The notes under the pieces were generated by a model that was not told where the DNA came from, searched no databases, and saw only the letters and a program-made list of their open reading frames with translations. Position numbers and translations under genes: made by a program. A stretch of DNA of 64,000 nucleotides from NCBI GenBank assembly GCA_013396995.1, contig VWZP01010941.1, positions 2,220,189 through 2,284,188 on the forward strand, read 5' to 3'. How positions within the stretch are numbered: the first letter of the stretch is position 1; every line of letters begins with the position of its first letter. This document shows, in pieces, positions 9,260 to 22,465 of this stretch. This DNA comes from Dicaeum eximium (lineage: Eukaryota > Chordata > Aves > Passeriformes > Dicaeidae).

Positions 9260-11856
9260 CTGTGGAGCAGATGGAAGAGCACTGAGGAAACAGCACTGGA
9301 GGCACTTCCACTGCTAACATTGCACACCAATTCACCACATGGAAATCTGTGTCCCTGTGCCACTGCCAGCCCCACAGCTGAATTCCCCTCACCACAGACC
9401 ACAATGTTTTTGTGGATAAAGTCCTCATTCTCCAGGAGAGGCCCTCCAGAGCCCTGAGGATCCATCCAGCTTTTGCCTTGCTTCCCACTCCCCAAACGCT
9501 CCCCCTTGGCAATATCCTGCTCAAGAAAAGCAGCTCAGCCCTGCCTGCAGACACTGCTCATCCTCAGGTGGCCCTAAGAACTGCTGTGGCACAGCACAAG
9601 GACGTGATGTCTCACACAAGCCCAGCCACGTGGAATGTCAGCCTTTCCATGGCAGAAGGCAGCAGTGAGACCAGAGCAGCAGAGCTCGTGGGGGGCTGCT
9701 GGGGGCTGTGGATCAGGGCACAACAGGGCACACTGGTGCCCTTTCCAACTCAGGAAATGTAGTAACACATCATGGGTGGGCTGGAACTAAAAGCCAGATG
9801 GCCAGGAAGAAAGGGAAATAACATGTGCAGAGAAGGAAACAGAGGTTTGGAACTAAAACCAAGCAAGACGACAAGAACCAATCCCAAGTGCAAGAGTGTG
9901 GCACAAAGAGAAGAAAAAAACGAAGTAAAAACAGAACATGGAAGACTAGATGAAAAATTCACAATGGTATAGAAGAGGGGTAGAAATGCAAAAATATTTG
10001 ATTAAAAAAAAGAAACCGGAAAAATGTGACTTGCAGGCAAGGAGAGCTTTTCAATAATCTAAACTACAAAGAGTGCTGCAGAGACAGGACTGAAAAGGAA
10101 AACAAAATGTGGGAAACAAGCGTCCCATAGCTCATCCTACATCCATCTATCAGAACCTGAATTTCTGTCTCAGCATCTGTGAAACCCACTGGCACAGCAG
10201 CTGCTCCTGCCACCACTAAGGCACTCAGGGTTACCAACACCTTACACACTGCTCTGCCACAGCTGCATCCCTTCTGTCCACAGATGGCTTCCCGAGTGTG
10301 AGGGCTGATAATGAGGAGGGACTAAGCAAACCAAGAGCTGTTCTTTGAAAATACCAAGTTCAGAATAACCCTAGAACTGAAAAATTGGCTCCAGTTAGCT
10401 GAATTTGAGAACCAAGACAGTGGAAAGCCTTGACCTTTATTTTTGTGCTCCAGCTCCCCTCTGCTCTGTGAAACAGAAATAATACTATGCCTTTCATTTC
10501 GTAATGAAGAAAAGAAGTATTTGCAAATTGCTTGGATATTATAGCAGTGAAAGCCATAAAAAGCCCACAAGGGATTCAATAATTCAATATTCAAAGCACA
10601 GGTTGAATAATGTGTAGTAAATGAGGCCAAAGGCTGTGCAGAACCAAAACTGCTCTCAATGGCTGCTTATTAGGTGAGGTCTGTCCAGCCCACAGACGGA
10701 ATTTCCTGAGGGAAAACAGTCCATAATCACCTGATTTCACAGCTTACTGTAATGCACAATACAATCAAACTCAACACAAAGAAACTTTCAAACTTCAAAT
10801 GCTTGACACTGTGTAACGCTGATTTACTTCTCAGGATAATTTATGTAGAAAAAGCAGTTTGTTAAAGTGTGATCTGCCTGATTAAAGTTTCAAATTCTCA
10901 GGGGAAGAAAACGCTCATTTTAAAAATCCCCACAAAATGAAACACCAAACATACCATGCCAACTAAACCCAACAAAAATAAGAAGCACCTTGGTGGTCTA
11001 ATAACTTAAATCTGTCTTAAATCAACTGACGAGGCTGTCTTAATTTTACAGTAAATTTGAACTGAACCTTGAACTATCCTTGCATTCTTATGTAAATGGG
11101 TATTAGAAAATAAATCCATCTCCATAACACCAAAACCATCACCATCACCATAACACCTGTTCCAACAGCTAAAGTAACCAGTTAGACACAAAATCCCTTG
11201 CAAACCAGAAAATAAGATTTTGAGAATGTCCTTTCTTTCATGTTGTCTCTTAATGGTTGTTACTCGGACAACACATCAGTTTAACTTAATGTTTTTTTTC
11301 TTAATTTTACATAAACATTGTTTTATGTCCTTGCTTCAACTTCTGTCAGTTATCACTTGATGAAATTGTGAAGTTGCTACAAAACAAAAAAAATTACTAA
11401 TCTATTACTCTTATCCAAAATCTCTGTCCCTTCCTTGGCCTCAGGTGGAGGCAAAATTACTCCAAACTCATAATCAGAAAATTATCATTAATGAATCGCT
11501 GTCAAAACAGAATGTAGTGTCAAATGGAATTCTATCAAAACAGAATGTAGTGTCAAATGGAATTCTATCATGATTTAACAAGGCTCTAATACAAGCTGTA
11601 TTTTCATAATGTGAGAAAAAGACAGAATGTTTATTGATTTCCATATAACATCAGCGTTCAGTGAAAGCTGAGCTACCGGAGTGAACTACGTGGGCTGTTT
11701 TTCTTAAAGAAAATGAGGGAAAACAGACCCAGTGAACAAGAACTAAGGAACCCAACTCGCTAAATTCAATGAAATCTTCTCAGGAAATTCAAACCACATT
11801 CTCTGGGAAAACTTCTACATTCCACTAAGCAACAGAAGAACATCTCTTGCACTCAC
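9260..11856 (-). other. ZZZ3: ZZZ3 intron 9
   Basis: 2.6 kb. It has a moderately GC-rich part at about 9300-9760, with long but unrecognised overlapping ORFs on both strands that look like chance, and a 33-bp direct duplication at 11501-11566. No further exon is seen. Confidence 0.9.
11501..11566. repeat. 33-bp direct tandem duplication
   Basis: Two adjacent 33-base copies (11501-11533 and 11534-11566) differing only at the first base. Near-perfect identity suggests a recent duplication in this lineage. Intronic in ZZZ3. Confidence 0.95.
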
Positions 11857-11991
11857 CTTAAATCCCACGTGCTGCACAAACCCACTTTCTGCATGCATCT
11901 GCTGGAGTTTCTGCTTCTTCAATTTTTTAAACTCTAACAGTTCTTTGTATTCAGGTAACTCTCGATATGTTACTGGAATACTCTCTTCATC
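11857..11991 (-). CDS. ZZZ3: ZZZ3 coding exon 9
   Basis: 45 codons, acceptor AG at 11992-11993, donor gtgagt at 11856. It starts DEESIPVTYRELPEYKELLE and ends FVQHVGFK, which leads straight into the first ZZ cysteine in exon 10. The middle is a Lys/Gln-rich helix (FKKLKKQKLQQM), likely the linker between the SANT and ZZ domains. Residues 780-824. Confidence 0.97.
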
Positions 11992-14811
11992 CTGTTCGAG
12001 GTAAAAAAAAAACCATAAAAATATTCTTACTGTAGGAATACAGTAACTAGTAAGACATGAATTTGTTCCCTAAATCACTATGTATGATTAACAGTGTTTA
12101 AGAAAATGATGGCATTATTCGAAAATACTGGAAAAATATTTTTTAAACCATAACACCCATACCCAGTATTAACTTCTCTCCTTTACTGGTAAGAATAAAA
12201 TGCAATGAGAAGCACCATGCTATGACTGAAAGAGTAGAACTCTCAGAGTTATCCAACCCTCTTTATCTCTTTACTGTCTCTTAACAGCTTATAAAAACAC
12301 TGCTGTTTTTAATGAATTACGAAGCAGTTTGTCTCCCTACAGGCCAGTGCAGACATCTTTGCCAGTGAGGTACAACAAATGGTTCTCTCTTTTTCAAAGG
12401 CATGCAAATTCTGTTTTTTCTCATACAGTTTCCTTCAACAAAGGTTGAGGGTCTGTTATGAAAGGACAGAATCTCTAATTCTAGTTCAGATGCTCATTTC
12501 AAGGTAGTGATTTTATTGTAGCAGCTGTAGTTGGCAGATGTCACCTGTTTTCAAAGATGACAAGTCTTTACTGGTGTAGAGCAGTTTTCACATCCTACAC
12601 TGACAGGAACCTTCAGGCAGGGAAAACAACTACAACTACAAGATAGTAATTAAAATTCTTCTAATGTAGCCTGAATGTGTAATTTCCATCTCTTTTTATG
12701 AATCTGTGAAGATTGAAGATTCTGTATTATTTAGTAAGTTTATTAAAGGAAGTGAGGGAAAGAGGCTTTACTACATTTCTGAAAGGCCTTATCAATTATT
12801 TAATTGCAATTATGAACCTATATAAAGGACTAGACTGCAAACCATCAGAAAAGTTATGGTTAAATGACACAATTCAGTTGTGTAGTGATAAGCTACATTC
12901 TCTTTAATATAGAACAGGGATTCACCTTCCATGCAAATCTCAAAAGCTCTTCTGAGAAAAACTGCCTGTCACAAAATAACTGCATACTGAATAAAGTCTG
13001 CTTTAATAACTCCCTTTGTGGACAACACCTTCTGGAATAGTAAATAGCTGTGTTCAAAAATAATCAGACTACTCACAAAATTAAGAAATCATAACTGAAA
13101 AGTAAATGAACTCTGTTAGGAACAGTGGGTCTTCACTTGAAAATAACTAATTTATACCAAAATATAGTTTTTCAGGAATAGTTATGACTGGTAATAATCA
13201 GGCAAATTTTTTTGTCTTTACACAGGAAAAGCACATGGTAATTCCACTGTGAAATGAAAGAAAACCTGATTTTCCTGCTACACTGCTTTTCTTCTGCTAA
13301 ATGACATAAAGTATTTTTCTCCAAGACAGCGACTGTCACTAAGAGATCTGACTTTTAACACTAGAAAAAAATCCTGTACATTCACTTTGAATATAGTTTA
13401 CAGTCCCTTTTTGCTTCCAAACTGCTATTATTTTGCACTGATTGTGGGGATCTTTTTGGTAACTGAGCTCCCCTCTGTCTTTCTACCTTACTCAAAGCCA
13501 GAATTTTATCTATATGGAAATGTAACTCTAGTGAAGGAAGAAAAGTCTATGCAAAATTAAAAAAGTCTGTGTGCATATGTGGCACATGACCACTATTACC
13601 ACTGCTATGGTGCCCACATTAATCATGAGTTAGAGCACTTGGTAAAACCAAAACGTTTCAGAAAACTGTTCAGAACAATTAGAAAATATGTATTTAAAAC
13701 AACATAGAACATAAAACAACATCTTTTTTTAGAACAAAAGCATGTTAGCTCAAATCCAGCTGCATTGCATCTCTTCTAATATGCATTTTGCTTTCCAGGC
13801 CTTTTAAGATTTTTATTGGAATATGCGAAGTTACCAGGAATGTCTGTGGATGAGCTGAAAGACCACCACAGAGAGAACACAGAAAACGAGCAAAGATGGG
13901 ATTTTAGACTAGGAAATAGATAAGTGAATGTAATAATTAAGGAAGACTATGCAGTGTAGGTAAAAAAGTCAGTAAAGAAAATTAATGGATTTATAGTGGG
14001 TGGCCTCAATACTTGTGTTATGCAACAAGGTTTGCACACACAAGATGTCACTAGGCTCACAAAAAAACCAGAATTAACTAGTCAGGTTCTTCAGTCTAAG
14101 GAAAACAGGAAAACCACAGTGATTCACACCAGCTGTGAAACCTGCCCAGCTCCCAAGCAGTAGGATATACTCCCTCTATGATTCTGTATGGAAATGGGAA
14201 CAACATATGTCTAAAATCTTGTTGTATTATTGTATGTGATAAATTAGGAAAGTAGTACGCTCCATGATGTAGCAATTCACTGGGTTAGGATGTGTACTAG
14301 CATTTACCTCTAAGAATATATAAATATGCTTGTTGATTGACAATTCACTCTGTTAGTTCACACTTTGAAGTAAATTTTACAAAATTCATAATTAATTCAG
14401 CCAGTAGAAGATAAAAAAAACCCCAGTGATACCAATAGCATTTGAATTTTACAGGGCTCTGTGTAACCTTTCTAAAACACATCTTTAATCAGAATCCCAA
14501 CTACATAATCTACATGATTTTCAAACCTCTCTCATGCCAGATCACTTACTAAAAATATGCAACTAAAACTTGAGATATTTCAGGACAAAACTGTTTATGA
14601 CTTACAGACTTCATTCCTGGTTTGGTCTAAGTTCTTTGCTGTCAGAGGCTGTTGTATTAATAATGCATTTATAATTCAAAATGGCTCATGAATCTTATTA
14701 CAATTTAATACTTCCTAGATGATATTTTATGGTGAAGATTCCTTATCTATAAAACACTAAACAAGGTCAAAGTGACAGCAAGCAAGACATTCTCTGATTT
14801 AAATGACGTAC
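11992..14811 (-). other. ZZZ3: ZZZ3 intron 8
   Basis: 2.8 kb AT-rich intron. I see no exon, RNA gene or recognisable repeat in it. A 64-codon ORF at 12713-12907 on the plus strand has no familiar features. Confidence 0.9.
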
Positions 14812-14964
14812 CGATACTTCCTCTTCTGCTGCAGTATCCATATGGCTGTGAAAACTGCATCTGTCATCATCTTCATCCATATAAACTGGAGGTTCATGAG
14901 ATGTCATGAAAGTTGAAGGTTTGAAAAGATGTTTATTTAAAGGATGTTGCCGTCTACTTGATGA
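14812..14964 (-). CDS. ZZZ3: ZZZ3 coding exon 8
   Basis: 51 codons, acceptor AG at 14965-14966, donor gtacgt at 14811. It begins SSSRRQHPLNKHLFKPSTF, contains the acidic stretch MDEDDDR, and ends AEEEVS. Residues 729-779. It connects the basic segment after the SANT domain to an acidic region. The Glu-rich end differs from the human AVEDASDD as I recall it. Confidence 0.97.
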
Positions 14965-17900
14965 CTACAGTGAAAAAATGGTATATTTTTAAAAACATTT
15001 CTTGGCTATTATTTAAATAATCCTCATTGATAAAACTTTGACTGGAATTTGTTCGTTCTCACTAAATAATCGATGATGTTTCCAATGACTTATATTTATA
15101 TCTCTGTATCATGGCCTCCCACAGTTGGAGTTCTCCCTCATAACAAAGGAATCCAATGAACAGTGCAATACTTTGGTAAAAATGTAGCAAGAAAGAGCCC
15201 TTACCATAAAACCCCGACCATCTAAACAGGTGAGACTGACAGCAAGAGTAAAACAGAAAATAAGGCTGTTACAATTTTGAAGACTGAGGACCAGAGAGCA
15301 AAAATATTAGGAAAGTTCCAACAGTGTGTGACACTAAGCAAGGAAGTAATTTTGCATAGGTCCAAGAGCCAAAAGGTCCATGCTTGACACTTATAAACTT
15401 CTTCTATCTGTGCCTTAGGGAAAAAAAAAAGTCTAGACCTATTGTTCTGGTGCAGGAGAGATAAAGCAATTCATTCAATAAAGAGAGGATTCTAAGAGTT
15501 AGAAAGAACTGCTCTCTAAAGGTTTTCATTGTCACTGCATGAAAAAGGAACCTAAAAAACATTAGATGAAATAAATTACTCCATTAGTGCACATCTAGAA
15601 ACTTTCAACTTTAATGCTGTTTGAAGGTGTAGAATGATGCCAGTTTTAAAAGAGGTTACTTAAAGGCACTCAGCCTCTATTACTTATTCCCCGGTGGGAG
15701 AATATTAAATATCAAAAAGAAGAATTTGGAATGAATGAAACTGACTCAACCCCTTACTTAGCTGCTTTGCAGACCAGCACTTTGACATTTAATGTCGAAA
15801 CTTACTTTCCTTGACTCAAAAAAATCCTAGTGTGAATCAAAAACGTAAGCATCAAAAGTGTTTTTTCTAACAACCATAAAAGTCAGGACTGTTTTACACA
15901 GTGCCTAGCTGCTCATACAGCTAAAGCAACTTGCAATAGTTAGTACTTTCTCCTTTTTAGCAAGAGCTTTTACCCCAAAAGGTTCCTATATCAGTTACGA
16001 ATCTGTAATATTACAGCACAACACTTTAAAGAGGGATTTTACAATTGTGCACGGTTTAAAAAGTAAAGGCACAGATGACACCAATCATTTAGATGGAATG
16101 CATCTATGTCTGCATCTGTGCAGACAGAAGTACCAGGAGGAACTGAGATTAGCTCTGTTTGGTGTTAAAGGAAGAGGTGAAGTCTGCAGTAACAACTGGA
16201 AGGTGGCACCTCTGATCTGCAGAGCTACGACAGTGCAAAACCGAATACAATTTCTTCTAAGACTAATGTACTATTGTGTTCAATTTTTCCACTTTCTGCC
16301 TTATGGTCACCAGCTACCTGTGTTTTGGTGCTTTTATGGTTTCCTTTAAGATTTCAAAGCTCTCTAAAATACGTCCATGTATAGATGGCATTTCAGCCTG
16401 AGCTGACACAGTGATTTACATTTTCTGTTAACAGAAAACAGATCTGCATTCAATGCTAGATCTGGAGTCAGGAAAGGAAAACTGTTCCTATGCTTATACA
16501 GCAGCACTGCTATGCATGCTGTGACCTACAAATTGAACTGAGGATTTGAATTCTCTACCTTTGGTGAAGAATGAACTAAAATACTACTTAAAAGCAGACA
16601 GTTAAAAGATCATTTTCCCTGTGGGAAATATATCTCTAGATTAAGCTTAAAAGCAGGTGCACTAATGATATTATATAAGGAGTAAATTGAAAATGATAAG
16701 CCATAATTGAAGAACTGAATACAGGAGTCCTAAATCTCTGATCCATTACTATTTCACCAGCAGTAGGTAATGGTTATACAGGAAAATAAACTGATGCATC
16801 CTGCTTAATTTCCTGTATCATTAGTTAGAAGAGACATATGTCATATGAGTAGATATAGAAGGTAACTTCAACAAGATGTTCAAAAACTGAACAGGCTTCT
16901 AACCCTCTCCAGCAACCATTTTAAAAAAGCATCCTGAACAATCCCTGTGGAGAAATGCAAGCATTTTCTTGTGAAGCATCTCTTTTGACACAAATCTTTA
17001 CATTAAATATAGCTATGTTTCTTATTTTCCCATAGGTATGTGCTTTAAGTATTAGCATCCAGTTTTCATACTTCTAGTACTGGCAATAAAACAGATACAC
17101 TAAAGTTACAGTCACTCAATATCAAAATCAGGACAGGCATGACCCCAGGCTTCCAAGAGCCCTTGCATTTCCTTTCTGCCACATTACATTTCCACTGGAG
17201 ACCTGGGAGTAACTAACCTGGTATGGTGCTGTCAATCTGTGCTCTAAGCAGACAGTTCTATTAGCAGGCTGAGAGCTCAATTTTTCCACATACACTATTT
17301 GTTTCACTTTTCCATCTGCTGTATTTCTTACACAGGATACAAATATAACACAGGGATGCTGCTTAATACAACCCAGGGCAGAATGACCTTACTCTATGAC
17401 CTGGCAATAAAGATGTGAATCACACTGCAAAAACTGACCTAAGTATTGGATATATTCTAGATAGAAGCCTAAGAAAAATCTGTATGATGGGACATTACTC
17501 TTGCAATATGAGATTGTTAAGGATGTTATAGAAAGTATGTTTCACTCTTGATTATATTGGGTTTGTCCATGGTGCAATCACTGTTCAAATCAGTGAAAAA
17601 TACAGTTAAAATGTCCCACATCGACTGATTAAGCACTCCCAATGTTTACCAAATACAGTGATCTGCTGCCTGACAACATTACACACATTTTATAATGATG
17701 GTCTTTCCAAACAAAATTAACAGGAAAGAACAAAAGGTGTGACCAAGGTAATTGTAAGTGGTAGAGTGACATAAAGAACTCACGCAATTATAATTTTCAG
17801 AACTGAATTTTCAATGCCTGTTGAAATCAGCCACACAGTATTATTATAAAACAGAAATTAGCCCCAACTGTTTAAGTAATTTGGAATTCTGACAGATCAA

Positions 17901-19049
17901 TCTCCACCGTATTTAAGGTACGACTGTTTCCAGCTGGTTTTTTGGTTCTTCTGCCAGAAAGCACTTTTCCAATAGACAAAGTGGCAGACAGTCATGTCTG
18001 CACCTTCCCTGCCTCTGTTTATAAAGCACAATAGTAGATTAAAACCCTGGTGAAAGTAAAATGATAGTACCATGATGGATGGCAGACTGGAAAGGCTCCA
18101 ATACAAGCACTCAGTATCTGCAGTAACTTCAGAGAACACAAAGAGACAACTAAGGGTGTGTAACACTTTAAATCATTACCCACGATCTGTGGTAGATCTT
18201 TCTATTAACCCATAGACAGCAACTTTTTTTTCCAATCTTTCAAAGAACCAAATCTGCAAGTTTGCCTTTTTGTAGAAACAATGGAAAGTTTACTGTATTA
18301 TTTATCAGAAAACATCACAGACACCTGGATGCAAACCTGTAATGCTACTCCATAAAATGCCACTGTAAGGGGTTTTGAAGAAGTTTTGTAAATACTTAGG
18401 AAACACAAAAAAAGCCCCAAACCCAACAAATAAAACCCCCATAAAACCTGAGATTGTCCTCTTTTACAGTCTACAGACCTTATTAGTATCCAAGAGCACC
18501 TTAAAGATTATTAAATCAAAATATGTGACTGAGCTGCACAGAAATTTGCTTTTGTAAATTAAGATTTTTTTGGGACTATATTTTTTTCTCATCCATTCCA
18601 AGATCAGAAAAGCACTGTATTTCAATGGACATTTCAGTCTTAAGCCTATGCTTGAGCTAATTCAGCATGCTCTTTTATACATAATTTTCTGTGGTTGTAT
18701 TAATTAGAAGATTAATGTACAATATGAATTATAGGGCTCCTTATCTTCTTCCAACAGGGTTTTCATTATCACTTTCTGCTCAGTTACAGTAAACTTACAA
18801 ATGAGGAAGAAGCACCCCAAGACCATCATTCTACCTTGCCAGTTCAGCTGCAATCTGAACACTTCACATTCCCAAGAGCTGTCAATGTGAAACCAGAATT
18901 AACATCCAACTCACTCCATAGTGCTACTGGCAAAAGAAAAATATTACTTCACTAAGTAACTTTATTAACCTATTAAAAGTATTACTGATTCCTACTCAAC
19001 TTCCACATAAACGTGTACAGAAACACAGGATTCCGTAATATTGTCTCAC
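14965..19049 (-). other. ZZZ3: ZZZ3 intron 7
   Basis: 4.1 kb AT-rich intron. It contains an 18-bp perfect palindrome at 16421-16438 and a 100-codon plus-strand ORF at 16047-16349 that I do not recognise. Nothing else can be supported. Confidence 0.9.
16421..16438. repeat. 18-bp perfect palindrome
   Basis: TTTTCTGTTAACAGAAAA reads the same on both strands. Intronic; it may be chance in AT-rich DNA. Confidence 0.9.
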
Positions 19050-19145
19050 CTTTTTGGAATATAAATATAAGTTTGGTGTTCGTCCTGGAACTGGAATACC
19101 AGCTTTAGTCAGTTTAATAAAATATTTCTGCACTCTACTGGCAAC
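19050..19145 (-). CDS. ZZZ3: ZZZ3 coding exon 7 (end of SANT domain)
   Basis: 32 codons, acceptor AG at 19146-19147, donor gtgaga at 19049. It encodes VASRVQKYFIKLTKAGIPVP and on to LYIYSKK. VASRVQKYFIKL is the third helix of the Myb/SANT fold, usually the recognition helix. Residues 697-728. Confidence 0.97.
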
Positions 19146-20123
19146 CTAGAAAAAACCAACATGCAACAACAACTCAATGTCAAATGAAATGTAACTGGTC
19201 TTCAAAGTTTTGCCAGGGTTGCTACATTGATTCATATTATCAGGAAAAGAAATCCTTTGGATTCTACTTTGTGACAACTACTCTAACTGGTATCTATCTT
19301 GCAGTGCTGCATTTGTATTATTTCCAGATGCTTTGAGAGCTTTCAGAGAAAAAAAATTACCCTTTTTTGAACATACAAAGATCTTGCAAAAATTATGATA
19401 TGACTACTTTAGTAGTTTGCTTTCTGCTGCAGCTAAACTCATTCTTAACAATACCAGATATGTTATCCGTGGCTAGCACACAGAAAGTAGGTTTCTACTT
19501 ATGAAATAAGTAAATGTGTCTATTTTTTCAGATGTGGGGAAATATAGATACGATCAGAACTGAGGAAATCCAGTATACCGAAGTACTTAATTACTTTTTT
19601 TTATCTGAAAGCATACAAATTAAATAAAAGAAATTAAAATACTGTAAACACAGAATATCAGCATTTTTTACTTCTGGTCAAAATGGAGAAATTCTGTCAT
19701 CTTAGGGGAAAAATTCCAACAAGTCAGATGCAGAAATACTTGGTGTCTCCTCATCTGTGTTCTCCTTCTGTTGGTGGTATTTACATGTCTGCCCATTCTA
19801 CAGTACTGAGGTGCAGGAAATTTGGCACTACAGTGTAACTCAGTCTGAGCACAGTTGGTGTTACTACACTTGCTGTATAGAATTTAATTCATGCTGTCAA
19901 GATCTAATGAACAATTAGGTTTGGCAAATTTGCCATGGGCTTTGGGGCATATTTAGCTTTCTGTATTTGAGATGCATAGTTATTGGTGAAATGCAGGCCC
20001 TGCTGTTACATTCTTAAGATCACTTAAGAAGTGATTACTGAAAATACATTGAATTTTCTTTACTGATACATTAAAAAAAAAGTGAAGATAAGGGATTACT
20101 TCTCCAAGTGTTTTATGTTTTAC
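19146..20123 (-). other. ZZZ3: ZZZ3 intron 6
   Basis: 978-bp AT-rich intron between the two exons that share the Myb/SANT domain. No further feature seen. Confidence 0.93.
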
Positions 20124-20225
20124 CTGCTTTGCTGTTCTATTTCCCAGTTCATCTGCTATCTTCTGCCACCGTCGGGACTCTACCTCCTCTGGTGGATACT
20201 TCAAAAGCAATTGCTCGAGCTTTTT
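20124..20225 (-). CDS. ZZZ3: ZZZ3 coding exon 6 (SANT core)
   Basis: 34 codons, acceptor AG at 20226-20227, donor gtaaaa at 20123. It encodes KKLEQLLLKYPPEEVESRRW followed by QKIADELGNRTAKQ. This is helices 1 and 2 of the Myb/SANT domain, with the second conserved Trp (SRRW) and the GNRTAKQ turn typical of the family. Residues 663-696. Confidence 0.98.
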
Positions 20226-20397
20226 CTAAATCAACAGCAAAAAGGAATAAATGCATTTTTCCAAGTACGGGTATGAGCTGTCAAATATCTGAACACATGT
20301 TATTCTGATTTCCCAAGTGCTACAAACATTATCACACGATTTGCTTTTATGCTCAGGTATGTTGCCACAGCTACAAAATAAAAGAGTTTCCTGTTAC

Positions 20398-20469
20398 CTG
20401 TTCCTCTACAGTCCACAGCTGGTTAAAAGTTTCAGGTTTGGTCTCATCACAAAGTCGCCCTCTTATCAT
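20398..20469 (-). CDS. ZZZ3: ZZZ3 coding exon 5 (start of SANT domain)
   Basis: 24 codons, acceptor AG at 20470-20471, donor gtaaca at 20397. It encodes MIRGRLCDETKPETFNQLW then TVEEQ. The QLWTVEEQ motif is the start of the Myb/SANT domain, with the first conserved Trp at about residue 657. The introns on either side are short (172 and 295 bp). Residues 639-662. Confidence 0.97.
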
Positions 20470-20764
20470 CTGCTCAAATACAGGACAGAAAATGAAATAT
20501 GTGTTTAGAAAAATTATAGCTGACATAATTGATTTGAACCCTCTGCCTATTTAAGTTAAATCAAAACCAAACAAAGCATGAGACTTCAAAACAAGATTTG
20601 CCTAAACAGAAGTTTAGTTCCAAGATGAGTACAGGAATGGGTTGTCATCACCAACGTGAACATTTGAAGTAACAGTTAAGACACTCAAGTTCCATACTCA
20701 AGAGAGGAAAAAAGTTTTCAAAATTACTATTTTGTAATTTTTTTCTTTCCTTTTGAACAACTAC

Positions 20765-20883
20765 CTGTGGACGACTGTTTGTGGAACCTTCTGGACCATC
20801 ACTTAAAGGCAAGACAGAGTATGAAATAGACTCTCCATCCTTCTTGGGATCCAAAGGACTTTTTGGTCTTGCAGGGATACCTA
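20765..20883 (-). CDS. ZZZ3: ZZZ3 coding exon 4 (with tandem acceptor)
   Basis: It encodes IPARPKSPLDPKKDGESISY through GSTNSRPQ, donor gtagtt at 20764. The acceptor is a TAGTAG tandem at 20881-20886. Using the first AG starts the exon at 20883 and gives Lys-Val-Gly-Ile; using the second starts it at 20880 and gives Lys-Gly-Ile, one Val less. Both keep frame. The human protein as I recall it has the Val (DKVGLPARP), so the longer form is given here; the 905-residue count uses the shorter. Residues about 601-638. Confidence 0.95.
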
Positions 20884-20964
20884 CTACAAACAACACAAAG
20901 GAAGAACTATTGAACTTCCACACTGGTCATTTCTTTCTTGTAACATATGCCCACTTTCTTTTAC

Positions 20965-21112
20965 CTTTGTCAAAAATCAGCTTCACTCTCCTACTATTAC
21001 GTTTTCGGTTTTTGAATTCTCTCTCAAAGTTTCCAAGGCTAGTGGTGTATTGGTCCCAGGCAATCTCAGGGAGCTGAACAACTCTCTGAGGAAATGGAAG
21101 ACCCATATCAAC
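20965..21112 (-). CDS. ZZZ3: ZZZ3 coding exon 3
   Basis: 148 nt, acceptor AG at 21113-21114, donor gtaaaa at 20964. It encodes VDMGLPFPQRVVQLPEIAWD and on to FKNRKRNSRRVKLIFDK plus one base. This is a strongly conserved segment of unassigned fold with a basic cluster (about residues 551-599). The intron on its 3' side is only 81-84 bp. Confidence 0.97.
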
Positions 21113-22465
21113 CTGGAAAAATAAGAATGAAAAGTAAAAAGCAATATTTAATGCAATCACTTTATATCCAAACCAAAACCTACAAATACTGAAATGATCC
21201 AAAACCCAATGCTGCTTTTTATTTGACAGAAGAATGGAAAACCAGAATTTCTGAAGTGCCATGCAGCACAGTTTTTTTAAAGAGAAGGTGAGGTCTTTCA
21301 AGAATTATACACAACAGTGCATATAAAATATGCAGCGGCACGGTCAATGATGGCTTATTGAGCATGAAACTTTAACAGCTGACATCAGGTGTTTGACACT
21401 TCAATGACCTGTTTCTGACTGTCCTTTATTAAACATACCATTAGCTCAGGATGTGTACCTTTCTTAACCCAGGAACCCAAAAAATTCTGTTTTATCACCT
21501 GATACCTCAACTCCTCCCATCAGAGAAATCTATGCCTATTTTGCACTGATTTTGCTGTCTTCTGCCTAGAACAAAACTGTTGCAAAGCTCACCTCTTTAT
21601 TTAAAGGTCAACTAGCAAGACTACCACTCCTTTGGTCCTTTTTGGACAAAAATACACCAGAGTACCTCAAACTGTCATTAGTATTTCCCCATAAAATGAC
21701 TATGAAATGCAACACTCTTACATCATGCATGCTATTACTCATCTCAAAACTTAAAAGAAAGACAACTACTGAAATCAAGGGGCTTACATGTGACCTAGGT
21801 ATCTACAAGCCTAGGAAAAGAGAACCATAACTTCATTCTTCACTGAAATACATGTTGCTATCACACTAGAAGGTAACCATGTTTGCCAGTGGTAGATGCT
21901 GCAGACATACAGGATTCAAGCTGAAAACAGTTTTTCAGTACTCCTGTTACTACAGGGTTTTTTAAAACTTGGAAAGAAAATGTTTCCTTGGAGAAATGGA
22001 TTCTCCTCTATTAGACAATATTCTATTCTGTTATCTCTAACTCAGATATGTTTTCTAGGGTTGGGTAAAGACTATATTTACTGCTCTTTAAACACACCCT
22101 ACCAAATTCACTCAAAGCAACATTTCATTTCTCAAATGAGAAAGATTAGAATTTTTTGATCTGATACTACCAGTCACCTGTAGACTTCAAGTTGTCTTAA
22201 AATACCTACATTGTAATTAGAAATTTAACAATGACATTTCTACATACAAAAATTGGGAAGGAAGCATATCTGATAAAATCATTGAAGATCTATGTCTTAA
22301 AGATCTAGTAAGAAAGCAAAGAGCTATTTTTGCTCAGCAGTTAAGATTTTAAGCTCATCATTTCTATGCAAGTATATATATCTATTCTTCAATTTCTATA
22401 GACGCTGAATTACTTGTTATAAAAAAAAATTCCAAGTAAGACTTAGGAAAAGTCCATAGAAATAC
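21113..22465 (-). other. ZZZ3: ZZZ3 intron 2
   Basis: 1.35 kb AT-rich intron with no recognisable exon, RNA gene or repeat. Confidence 0.92.

Noticed and set aside
9255..9768. Overlapping ORFs of 86-123 codons on both strands in ZZZ3 intron 9 and exon 10
   Set aside because: Part is a wrong-frame shadow of the ZZ-finger exon; the rest is moderately GC-rich intron with no recognisable protein.
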